Source of the DNA: Flavobacteriales bacterium UBA7666
GTDB taxonomy: Bacteria; Bacteroidota; Bacteroidia; Flavobacteriales_D; Crocinitomicaceae
DNA length: 64,000 nt
Direction: 5' to 3'
Assembly: GCA_002483265.1 (NCBI GenBank)
Contig: DLHO01000010.1
Coordinates: 108,142 to 172,141 of the forward strand
Shown: positions 26,493 to 33,756 of the stretch, piece by piece
Position numbering within the stretch: the first letter of the stretch is position 1
Layout of the letters: each line of letters begins with the position of its first letter
Translations under genes and position numbers: made by a program
Notes under the pieces: generated by a model
What the model was told of the DNA's origin: nothing
What the model saw: the letters and a program-made list of their open reading frames with translations, nothing else
The model's database searches: none

Positions 26493-27314
26493 ATGGCTAC
26501 AACGTTCCACTATTTGGTTCCGATTGATTTTACTCCTGTAACTGAAAACGCTTTGGTTTTTGCATTGGATGCAGCCAAATACAATAAAGGTGAAATTGTT
26601 TTACTGCATATCATTTCACACACGAAAGAACGTATTTCAGCTGAAAAGAATTTGCTTGATCTGGCAGCTAAATACCACTCTCCGGAAGTAAAAATTTCGA
26701 CACGTGTGGTTATCGGAAAAGTTTTAAGAGATATTGGGATCATTGCTGATTCAATCGGTGTGCAACTTATTATTATGGGAACACATAGTACGTCGATCTG
26801 GCAAAAGATCTTCGGAAGCCCTGCTTTATCGGTTGTATCGAATAGCAACGTGCCGATTATTTTAACACAAGAAGACACTTCATTCCACAAAATCAAATCC
26901 ATTGTAATGACTGTTGATTTGGCCAGAGAAAGCGTTCAGGTTGTACGATATGCATCTAGGGTTGCCCAAGTATTTAATTCAAAAATGTTCTTGGTTGGTC
27001 AGCGTTATTCCGATGAAGGATTGATGCAGAAAATTGAAGTGAATTTGCGCGTAGCGAACGGATACTTGCAAGAGCAAGGTTTAGACGCAACAATCCATTT
27101 GTTGGATTCCAGCAATTTTGAGAAAAACCTGATTGAATATTGCCGCGAAGTAAAAGCAGATTTGCTTGCTGCAACGCATTATCAAGATAACTTCTCTCTG
27201 TTTTCGAGCAATTTAGTTCAGAGTTTAGCAGAAAACGAACTGGCTATTCCTGTGATGACTCTTGATGGAGAAGATACCTCTTCCGGGTCGCAGTTTGGGT
27301 TTATTACTCAATAG
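26493..27314 (+). CDS. Universal stress protein with two Usp domains
   Basis: This 273-residue cytoplasmic protein consists of two tandem Usp folds (about residues 1-140 and 145-273). The first has the start HYLVPIDFTPVTENALVFA and an ATP-binding-type GTHSTSIWQKIFGSPA segment. The second half lacks an intact G2xG9xGS motif, as is common in tandem Usp proteins. Family members help survival under starvation or stress. The ATG at 26493 is chosen because the 18 residues upstream extend into the divergent gene's leader. It converges with rsmI across a hairpin. Confidence 0.9.
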   Translation: MATTFHYLVPIDFTPVTENALVFALDAAKYNKGEIVLLHIISHTKERISAEKNLLDLAAKYHSPEVKISTRVVIGKVLRDIGIIADSIGVQLIIMGTHSTSIWQKIFGSPALSVVSNSNVPIILTQEDTSFHKIKSIVMTVDLARESVQVVRYASRVAQVFNSKMFLVGQRYSDEGLMQKIEVNLRVANGYLQEQGLDATIHLLDSSNFEKNLIEYCREVKADLLAATHYQDNFSLFSSNLVQSLAENELAIPVMTLDGEDTSSGSQFGFITQ

Positions 27315-27369
27315 GATTTCAGAACTTTAGGATATTAAGACTTGAAAGTCCTTAAAATTTAAAATAATG

Positions 27370-27399
27370 AACGGATAGGTTTGAAAAAGCTTATCCGTT
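27370..27399. terminator. Hairpin between convergent stress protein and rsmI
   Basis: AACGGATA at 27370-27377 pairs with TATCCGTT at 27392-27399, and the right arm includes the rsmI stop region. The stem is 8 bp with a 14-nt loop, so it is a moderate bidirectional terminator candidate. Confidence 0.45.
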
Positions 27400-28065
27400 T
27401 CCTTTTATAAGTAATACGATTTCTCCTTTGGGTGGGTTTGCTTTGTAATAATCCAATACTTCCTGTGCGGTTCCGCGTTTGAATTCTTCGAAGAATTTAC
27501 TGATTTCACGCGCTACACAAACTTGTCTGTCGGGACCCAAAATGGAAACACATTCTTCCAACGCTTTGAGAATACGATGTGGAGATTCGTAGAAAACAAC
27601 TGTTCGTTCTTCTTCTAAAATGGAAAGCCATTTGGTTTGTCTTCCTTTTTTATGGGGAAGAAATCCTTCATACAAAAAACGATCGCAGGGAAAACCACTC
27701 GCAACTAATGCAGGAACAAAAGCAGTTGGACCAGGTAAACAGGTAACTTCCAAACCAGCTTCAACACAGGCTCTTACCAATAGAAATCCGGGATCTGAAA
27801 TGGCAGGAGTTCCGGCATCTGAAACCAAGACGGTACATTGGTTTTCCCGAACTGTTTGAACAGACCTTTCTAATTGCTTGTGTTCATTGTGGGCATGAAA
27901 AGGAATAATGTGTTTTCCGGTAATTTCAAGATGAGAGAGTAATTTCTTCGTTACCCGTGTATCTTCGGAATAAATCAATTCTGCTTCTTTGAGCAATCTG
28001 ATCGCTCTTAATGTAATATCTTCCAGATTTCCAACAGGAGTCGGAACAACATATAACACACCCAT
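27391..28065 (-). CDS. rsmI: 16S rRNA 2'-O-ribose methyltransferase (C1402)
   Basis: This 224-residue SAM-dependent enzyme methylates the 2'-OH of C1402 in 16S rRNA. It has the tetrapyrrole-methylase fold: GVLYVVPTPVGNLEDITLRA at the N-terminus, LIYSEDTRVTKKLL, the SAM loop VSDAGTPAISDPG, and later GFLPHKKGR and YESPHRI. It matches the core of RsmI, with the C-terminal extension shortened as in Bacteroidota. It is 12 bp downstream of the RDD-family gene on the same strand, a probable two-gene operon. Confidence 0.95.
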   Translation of the reverse strand: MGVLYVVPTPVGNLEDITLRAIRLLKEAELIYSEDTRVTKKLLSHLEITGKHIIPFHAHNEHKQLERSVQTVRENQCTVLVSDAGTPAISDPGFLLVRACVEAGLEVTCLPGPTAFVPALVASGFPCDRFLYEGFLPHKKGRQTKWLSILEEERTVVFYESPHRILKALEECVSILGPDRQVCVAREISKFFEEFKRGTAQEVLDYYKANPPKGEIVLLIKGNG

Positions 28066-28077
28066 TCTATTTCTTTT

Positions 28078-28830
28078 TTAGCGTGTTAATACCACGTAAT
28101 CCTGTAACACTGTTTTAAGGAACTCCATCCTCTTTTGAGGTGTTTGCTCCAATCCGATTAAGCGAGCTGTTTCATCCGCCAATTCAATCGCAAAATCTTT
28201 GTTTGACTGATTGGGATAACGTTGAACCCGTAAGATCGTATTCTTAATCAATAACATGTCTTCATCTGAAAAACGCACGACTGTCGGATAGGTTGGAACG
28301 TGATTATCCGAATTTTTAATGGAAAGCACATCTCTAAGACTGTAAATCTGTGTGTCCTTTACTTTAATAACAACCGTGTCAGCCATAATATCCCCGATAC
28401 GTTGTCTTTTTTCCGTAGTTCCGGAAACCAATAAAGCCAGAAATCCAAAGCCACCAACCCAAATATCCACTACTCGAAAGATCCACCGGGTAAAATATTC
28501 TCTCAACCCGGCAGTTTCTCCATTGCTTTTCACTACTCGAATTCCCATTATGAGCTTCCCAAGTGATCGGCCATTGGTTAAATATTCAATAACGGGAGAA
28601 TATAACAACCAAGGCAAACGCAATAAGAAAATACTTAAAAGTGACCATCGATTTTGAACGGAGTTCATGTCCAGATCAAGCAAATTGGCAGAAATGAAAT
28701 AACTTGCAATCAGCAAATAGATGAGTAAAAAAACGACGTCCAAAAACGCAGCAACTGCACGATAAACCGGGCTTGCAAGCTCGTAATCGATTGTAACAAA
28801 TTGCGACGTTGTGAAGGAAATTGTTTTCAT
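28078..28830 (-). CDS. RDD-family integral membrane protein
   Basis: This 250-residue protein has an N-terminal RDD domain with about three hydrophobic segments. The defining Arg-Asp-Asp pattern is relaxed to RAVAAFLDVVFLL near residue 25, and there is a GRSLGKLIMGIRVV segment and a TRWIFRVVDIW stretch. The C-terminal 90 residues are soluble and helical. RDD proteins are thought to be transporters or sodium/proton antiporters, but this is weakly established. The gene precedes rsmI with a 12-bp gap. A TATTTTCG element at 28850-28857 on the minus strand may be its promoter. Confidence 0.85.
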   Translation of the reverse strand: MKTISFTTSQFVTIDYELASPVYRAVAAFLDVVFLLIYLLIASYFISANLLDLDMNSVQNRWSLLSIFLLRLPWLLYSPVIEYLTNGRSLGKLIMGIRVVKSNGETAGLREYFTRWIFRVVDIWVGGFGFLALLVSGTTEKRQRIGDIMADTVVIKVKDTQIYSLRDVLSIKNSDNHVPTYPTVVRFSDEDMLLIKNTILRVQRYPNQSNKDFAIELADETARLIGLEQTPQKRMEFLKTVLQDYVVLTR

Positions 28831-28915
28831 ACCTTTTTAGATGTGAAACCGAAAATACAAATTTTATCTCATTAAAATTACAGAAGGTATTCTCCACCTT
28901 CGGCGCAGCTTTCCT

Positions 28916-28934
28916 TTTTACCGCAAATGCGCAA
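28916..28934. repeat. Dispersed intergenic repeat TTTTACCGCAAATGCGCAA
   Basis: This 19-mer recurs with two mismatches at 36911-36929 and, inverted and with one mismatch, at 37026-37044. All copies are intergenic. The motif contains TTTGCG-type palindromic character and looks like a short interspersed repeat or MITE end. Confidence 0.55.
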
Positions 28935-28982
28935 AAAAGTGAACCTACCGGCCTCGCTAATTTTCCGATCCTACTTTTATCG

Positions 28983-29084
28983 ATCAGCCGTGCGTTTATT
29001 TCTAAATCTGCACTAACGCTTGTCTTTTATCGAAAGCAGTGCTCATGACTGCACTAACGCTTGTCTTTTATCGAAAGCAGTGCT
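28983..29084. repeat. Intergenic repeat block with two identical 36-bp direct repeats
   Basis: Identical 36-bp units at 29008-29043 and 29049-29084 (starting CTGCACTAACGCTTGTC and ending CGAAAGCAGTGCT) are separated by 5 bp. Upstream, ATCAGCCGTGC at 28983-28993 is complementary to part of copy A at 24863-24873. The second unit ends 6 bp before the stop of the endonuclease-family gene. The 259-bp gap holds no gene that I can see; the repeats and the 19-mer at 28916 are its only structure. Confidence 0.7.
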
Positions 29085-29089
29085 TTCTC

Positions 29090-30121
29090 TTATTTTAAAA
29101 TCAGTTGAATGGGCAAATGATCTGAATAACCTCCGTAATAATTCGGTCCACCATAAGTTGTAGAAGGTTTTTTACTTCCGTCTTTTTGAGTGAAAAGCAA
29201 TTTCTCTTCATAAACAATCTTCCCATCATTTGGAGAAAGCTGAATTCCATTACTTCCATTGAAAAGTGCCTTTGAAATAATAAAATGATCCAAAACTCCC
29301 CATTCTCCTTTGAAATTGTGTGTTCCTTTTCCAGCTTTATGGTCATCTTCAAACAAATCAACCAAGTCAGCACCCGTGTCCGTAACAGCCTTCGCTTTTA
29401 GTATATCCTGAATTGAAACGTTATCCGGATGATCATTAAAATCTCCCATCAAAACAATGTTGGCTTTTGGATCCGCTTTCAGAATCTCATCCACTTTCTT
29501 TCGTGCAACTCTGGCTGCTTCAATTCGTCTGATTTCAGAACCGTCCCCTCCTCTGCGTGACGGCCAGTGATTCACAAACAAATGAACGATCTTTCCTCCT
29601 TGCAATTGACCTTTTACGTATAAAATATCGCGCGTTTTGAAGTCCGGAATGGAATCAATTGAAACTTTCAGGTTCTCCATTTTTAGTAACTTGAAGCTGC
29701 TTTTGTCGTAAAGCAACCCACAATCAATTCCACGTGCATCGGGTGAATCTTTGTGGGCGATCTCGTAATTTGTTTTTGCCAGACGGCCTGTTTTCTTCAA
29801 ATCAACCAATACTCCTTTATTCTCTATTTCAATCAACCCAATTACGATCGGATTCTCAGGAAGGTTCATCGTTATGGCTTCTACCAGATGATCCAATTTC
29901 ACCCGGTATCTTTCAGAATTCCATTTCAATTTTCCGTCTGGGAGAAATTCTTCATCAATGACTCCTTTGTCATCAATGGTATCAAACAAATTCTCTACGT
30001 TGTAAGAAACGATAGCCCGGCCATGAAATGACTGGATTGAACCTTTTTTAGATTCTTTTTGTGAAAATCCATTTACGGAGCAAACAGAAATAAGGATGGA
30101 AAACAAAGCAATTTTTCTCAT
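29090..30121 (-). CDS. Secreted endonuclease/exonuclease/phosphatase-family protein
   Basis: This 343-residue protein has a signal peptide (MRKIALFSILISVCSVNGFSQ) and an EEP (DNase I-like) fold. The metal and catalytic motifs are all visible: YNVENLFDT, GLIEIENKG with the metal-binding Glu, VNHWPSRRGG, GDFNDHPD with the Asp/Asn pair, and terminal SDHLPI with the catalytic His. Substrates in this superfamily range from nucleic acids to phospholipids, so the activity is not fixed by sequence. It lies 17 bp after the M42 peptidase gene on the same strand and is likely co-transcribed. Confidence 0.9.
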   Translation of the reverse strand: MRKIALFSILISVCSVNGFSQKESKKGSIQSFHGRAIVSYNVENLFDTIDDKGVIDEEFLPDGKLKWNSERYRVKLDHLVEAITMNLPENPIVIGLIEIENKGVLVDLKKTGRLAKTNYEIAHKDSPDARGIDCGLLYDKSSFKLLKMENLKVSIDSIPDFKTRDILYVKGQLQGGKIVHLFVNHWPSRRGGDGSEIRRIEAARVARKKVDEILKADPKANIVLMGDFNDHPDNVSIQDILKAKAVTDTGADLVDLFEDDHKAGKGTHNFKGEWGVLDHFIISKALFNGSNGIQLSPNDGKIVYEEKLLFTQKDGSKKPSTTYGGPNYYGGYSDHLPIQLILK

Positions 30122-30138
30122 GAGAATTGGCTGATTTT

Positions 30139-31182
30139 TTAATATTCTAAACTAAATTGGTTCAGTTCTAACAAACATGAAGCCAGTAAATCAATACTTG
30201 CCTGAATGTCGTCTTTATGAGCCATTTCGATTACCTGGTGTAAATGTCTTGTCGGAATGGAAACCGCTCCTGCAATAGATCCGCCAGGCGACATGCGCTG
30301 AATTCCTGCAGTATCCGTTCCTCCAGCCGTCAGGATTTCCGGCTGCCATTTGATTTTATTTCTCTCGGCTACTTCTTTCATATAACGCACCATGCGTGAA
30401 TCGCAAATGGTTGAAGCATCCATAATCTTGATCGCAGTTCCTTCTCCCAACTTGGTAATTTGCTCATGAGCCGCTGCTCCGGGCAAATCAAAGGCAATGG
30501 TTGTATCCAAACCGAAACCAAAGGTTGGCTTAATATTCAGACTTGCCACATTTGCTCCGCGGATTCCCACTTCTTCCTGAACGGTGAAAACCATGTAAAT
30601 ATCGTTTGGAAGCTCTTTTCCTTTCAATAATTTCAGTACTTCAATAGCAATAAAAACAGCCAACCGATTATCCAATGATTTACTATTGAAACAATCTCCC
30701 ATTTCGATGAATTCTCTTTCGCGTGTAACAACGTCACCAATAGAGACCAATTCTTTTACTTTTTCAGCAGAAAGACCTGTATCGATAAAATAATCGGAAA
30801 GTTTTGCGACTTTATTTCGCTCATCTTGTGTCATCACATGAATTGGTTTGGAAGCCATTACTCCAATCACATCTTCTTTTCCATGAATAATGACACGTTG
30901 AGCCGTTAGTGTTTTCGGGTCAAAACCACCTAAAGTAGTGAAACGAATAAACCCTTTGTCATCAATGTAAGTAACCATGAAGCCTATTTCGTCCATGTGC
31001 GCACCAACCATAACAGAACGGTCAGACTTTCCTTTACGGATTCCATAGACATTGCCCATATTATCCACTTCCACTTTATCACAAAGTGACTCAATTTCAC
31101 GGAGCACCAGTTTCCTTACGCGGTCTTCATGTCCAGGAGCACCGGGAGTTTTACATATTTCGGCTAAGAGTTTCTTATTCAT
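30139..31182 (-). CDS. M42-family metallo-aminopeptidase
   Basis: This 347-residue cytoplasmic peptidase belongs to family M42 (glutamyl aminopeptidase/FrvX group), which forms large tetrahedral assemblies and trims peptides. The metal ligands and catalytic residues can be placed: His62 in GAHMDEIG, Asp171 in LDNRLA, Glu203-Glu204 in QEEVG, Asp226 in GLDTT, and a His in the late RHLH segment. Length is typical. A TAnnTTTG element on the minus strand (31199-31206) provides a likely promoter for this and the following EEP gene. Confidence 0.94.
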   Translation of the reverse strand: MNKKLLAEICKTPGAPGHEDRVRKLVLREIESLCDKVEVDNMGNVYGIRKGKSDRSVMVGAHMDEIGFMVTYIDDKGFIRFTTLGGFDPKTLTAQRVIIHGKEDVIGVMASKPIHVMTQDERNKVAKLSDYFIDTGLSAEKVKELVSIGDVVTREREFIEMGDCFNSKSLDNRLAVFIAIEVLKLLKGKELPNDIYMVFTVQEEVGIRGANVASLNIKPTFGFGLDTTIAFDLPGAAAHEQITKLGEGTAIKIMDASTICDSRMVRYMKEVAERNKIKWQPEILTAGGTDTAGIQRMSPGGSIAGAVSIPTRHLHQVIEMAHKDDIQASIDLLASCLLELNQFSLEY

Positions 31183-31198
31183 TTCTTCGAGTTTGCAT

Positions 31199-31206
31199 CA
31201 AAAATA
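31199..31206 (-). promoter_or_regulatory. -7 promoter element of the M42 peptidase gene
   Basis: On the minus strand the sequence reads TATTTTTG, a TAnnTTTG match, 16 bp before the start codon at 31182. No clear TTTG box is seen at the usual distance upstream. Confidence 0.45.
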
Positions 31207-31468
31207 ATAGAAATACAGGTGTGTTGGTTCAATCTGCAGTTTAAAGAATAGGGAAATAACTGTTAAGCTATGAAAGAATCGATTTAGTTATGATTTCACA
31301 GGATTTTTGAAAAATCACTAAATAAGCGGTCAAAACACGGTTTTAAAAATTCAATTTCAGCATGAACCTTAACTCTAATCAAGGAAAACCACTAACCCCG
31401 CTTTTATAAATAATTTCCTGATAATGAGCTAAAAGAGTTAAAACGAGATATCTATAAAAGAAAACTAC
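31207..31468. other. Intergenic region without a gene
   Basis: This AT-rich part of the 338-bp gap between the divergent M42 peptidase and the PKD-domain cargo gene holds no ORF with coding character, no tRNA and no strong hairpin. A small palindrome (GATTTTTGAAAAATC near 31300) is the only structure I see. The gap probably carries the two divergent promoters and perhaps a regulator site. Confidence 0.4.
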
Positions 31469-31476
31469 TAAATTTG
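31469..31476 (+). promoter_or_regulatory. -7 promoter element of the PKD-domain cargo gene
   Basis: TAAATTTG matches TAnnTTTG and lies 44 bp before the start codon at 31521, giving an expected leader of about 37 nt. Confidence 0.45.
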
Positions 31477-31520
31477 ATCTATTAAACCAGATTCTGCTAT
31501 GAATCTTAAATCAACAAACT

Positions 31521-33683
31521 ATGAGAAAAATTTTACTTAGTTTATCTTTATTAACACTTACGCTACAAGCATCTGCTCAAACTCAAGTAGGAAATAGCAA
31601 TTTTGAAGGATGGGAAGGTGCTTCATCTCCGGAGATCAAAGAACCTCTTAACTGGAATAGTTTTATGACAGCAAGCGGTGGATTGGCCGGAGCAGCAAAT
31701 CAACAAATGGATAGGGTTACATCCATTAGACCAGGTTCAACAGGAACGTATGCCGTTAGAATATGGTGTAACAGTATTTTTGGGGTTGCAGCCAACGGAA
31801 ACGTTACTACAGGGCAAATCAATATGGGAAACATTTCTCCAACCAATTCTGCGAACCATAATAAATCCGTTACTACTGATGTGAATTTTTCAGATCCTAT
31901 GACTGATTCTCCGGATTCATTGGTAGTTTGGGTAAAACACAAACCTGTTACAACTTCAAAATTAGGAAGAGTTAGTTGTGTAATACATAACAATACAAAC
32001 GGATACAAAGATCCGAACGACGTAGCAGGTGCAAATACCGTTGCTACAGCTATTTCAAGTATTTCATATAATGGTGGAAACTGGCAACGCCTGTCAATTC
32101 CTTTCACATACGTAGGAACTCCATCAAATGCAGCTTTTATCATTACAACATTCACTACCAACCAAACTCCGGGAGGAGGAAATGGCGGGGACACATTGGC
32201 AATTGATGATATGGAATTGGTTTATGTTCCAAAGGCGTTATTCACTACATCAGGTAATATTGTTTGTCCGAATTCACCTGTAACATTTACTAGTACTTCG
32301 ACAAACTTTCCTACATCCTATTCTTGGAACTTCGGAGATGGATCACCGGTTTCTACAACTCAGAATCCTTCTCACCCTTATGCAGCACCAGGAACTTACA
32401 ATGTTACATTGTCAGTTGCTAACCAATGGGGCTCTACGACTTCAACGGCAACAACAATTACTGTAAATGCCTTACCGGATGCTTCATTAAGCTACACGCA
32501 AGCGACCAATTGCCCTGCAGATACAGATCCTGTTCCGACAGCTACAAATGCGGGTACGTTCAGTTCTACAGGAGGATTAACAATTAATGCAAGTACAGGT
32601 GCAATCGATTTATCTGCAAGCACTCCCGGCATGTATACCGTAACAAATACGTATACAGGAGGTTGTGGAAACACTGGAACAACAAGTATTACAATCAATC
32701 CTCCAGCAAACTCTACATTCTCTTATCCATCAAACACAATTTGTGCTACTGGGTCTAATCAAACTCCAACGATAGTTGATGCGGGTACTTTTTCTTCAAC
32801 TCCTGCGGGTTTAGTATTTGTTAGTACAACTACCGGTGAGATTAATGTCGCTGGAAGCACACTTGGAACTTACACAATAACATACGATGCTACCGGTTCT
32901 GTCGCTTGTCCAACTTCCGGATCTTCTTCAAATATCACTATCACTATTACTTCAAGCCCGGATGCGTCATTTACTTATCCACTTGCCGCGTACTGTGCTG
33001 ATGCAACTGATCCTGATCCTGTATTTGGTGTCGGTGCAAATGGGGGAGTATTCTCTTCAACTGCCGGATTGACTATCAATTCCAACACGGGAGCAATTGA
33101 TTTATCTGCAAGTACTGCTGGAACCTATACCGTAACAAACACCATCGCAGCATCCGGTTCTTGTCCAATGGCATCAGGATCATTCTCCATTACTGTAAAT
33201 GCTTTGCCAAACGTTGCTTTAGGAACATTTACAGACGTTTGTGTATACAACCCGGCATTTGCATTATCTGGTGGAACTCCGGCAGGAGGAAGTTACAGTG
33301 GTACAGGTGTCAGTGGAGGAAACTTCAATCCTTCAACAGCTGGATTGGGATCTGAAACAATCACTTACTCTTTTACAGATGCAAACAATTGTTCGAACAC
33401 AGCTACAAACACAATTAATGTGGAAGAGTGTTTAGGATTGAATGAGAACGACATCGCAACAGTTTCTGTTTATCCAAATCCAACAGATGGTAAACTGACA
33501 TTATCTAATGTAATCGGAAACACGTCTTTCAAAGTTGTTTCTGTTTCAGGACAAGTTGTTTTGAGCGGAGTTGTTTCAAACACAGCTAATACAATTGATA
33601 TCTCTTCTTTCGAAAACGGAATCTATGTTCTTCAATTAACTCAGGAACAAGGCCTTCAAACTATCCGTATCATTAAGAAATAA
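31521..33683 (+). CDS. T9SS-secreted protein with PKD domain and tandem Ig-like repeats
   Basis: This 720-residue protein has a signal peptide (MRKILLSLSLLTLTLQASAQ), an N-terminal carbohydrate-binding-like region (about 20-235), a PKD domain with the SWNFGDGSP motif and HPYAAPGTYNVTLSV (about 245-315), and three repeats of about 80 residues. The repeats share phrases such as GTFSSTGGLTINASTGAIDLSAS and end in a T9SS type A sorting domain (SVYPNPTDGKLTL ... GIYVLQL). Family knowledge says the C-terminal domain directs secretion and is then removed or surface-attached. It is probably a surface adhesin or glycan-binding protein; no catalytic domain is visible. Confidence 0.9.
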   Translation: MRKILLSLSLLTLTLQASAQTQVGNSNFEGWEGASSPEIKEPLNWNSFMTASGGLAGAANQQMDRVTSIRPGSTGTYAVRIWCNSIFGVAANGNVTTGQINMGNISPTNSANHNKSVTTDVNFSDPMTDSPDSLVVWVKHKPVTTSKLGRVSCVIHNNTNGYKDPNDVAGANTVATAISSISYNGGNWQRLSIPFTYVGTPSNAAFIITTFTTNQTPGGGNGGDTLAIDDMELVYVPKALFTTSGNIVCPNSPVTFTSTSTNFPTSYSWNFGDGSPVSTTQNPSHPYAAPGTYNVTLSVANQWGSTTSTATTITVNALPDASLSYTQATNCPADTDPVPTATNAGTFSSTGGLTINASTGAIDLSASTPGMYTVTNTYTGGCGNTGTTSITINPPANSTFSYPSNTICATGSNQTPTIVDAGTFSSTPAGLVFVSTTTGEINVAGSTLGTYTITYDATGSVACPTSGSSSNITITITSSPDASFTYPLAAYCADATDPDPVFGVGANGGVFSSTAGLTINSNTGAIDLSASTAGTYTVTNTIAASGSCPMASGSFSITVNALPNVALGTFTDVCVYNPAFALSGGTPAGGSYSGTGVSGGNFNPSTAGLGSETITYSFTDANNCSNTATNTINVEECLGLNENDIATVSVYPNPTDGKLTLSNVIGNTSFKVVSVSGQVVLSGVVSNTANTIDISSFENGIYVLQLTQEQGLQTIRIIKK

Positions 33684-33691
33684 AAATTTCA

Positions 33692-33699
33692 TACCTTTG
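33692..33699 (+). promoter_or_regulatory. -7 promoter element upstream of the TonB-dependent receptor
   Basis: TACCTTTG matches TAnnTTTG. The expected start of transcription, about 7 nt downstream, coincides with the first base of the hairpin at 33706, so the receptor mRNA could carry a 5'-terminal stem-loop. Confidence 0.5.
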
Positions 33700-33705
33700 T
33701 TGTGC

Positions 33706-33744
33706 AACCACCATCCTATCTAATAGAATGGTGGTTCACTTTTT
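33706..33744 (+). terminator. Hairpin with T run between cargo gene and receptor (terminator or leader stem-loop)
   Basis: AACCACCAT at 33706-33714 pairs with ATGGTGGTT at 33728-33736, and an inner CTAT/ATAG pair extends the stem. TTTTT follows at 33740-33744. As a terminator it would end the PKD-domain cargo gene. However, it lies downstream of a promoter element and only 12 bp before the next start codon, so it may act as an attenuator or 5' stabiliser instead. Confidence 0.75.
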
Positions 33745-33756
33745 AAAGCTACATTT

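Noticed and set aside
29008..29084. Two 36-bp direct repeats looked like a mini-CRISPR
   Set aside because: The spacer is only 5 bp, there are only two units and no cas genes are near; it is better called an intergenic repeat.
31700..32194. 164-codon open frame opposite the PKD-domain cargo gene
   Set aside because: It lies wholly inside a well-supported gene on the other strand and has no family character; it reflects the repeat-rich composition of the sense gene.
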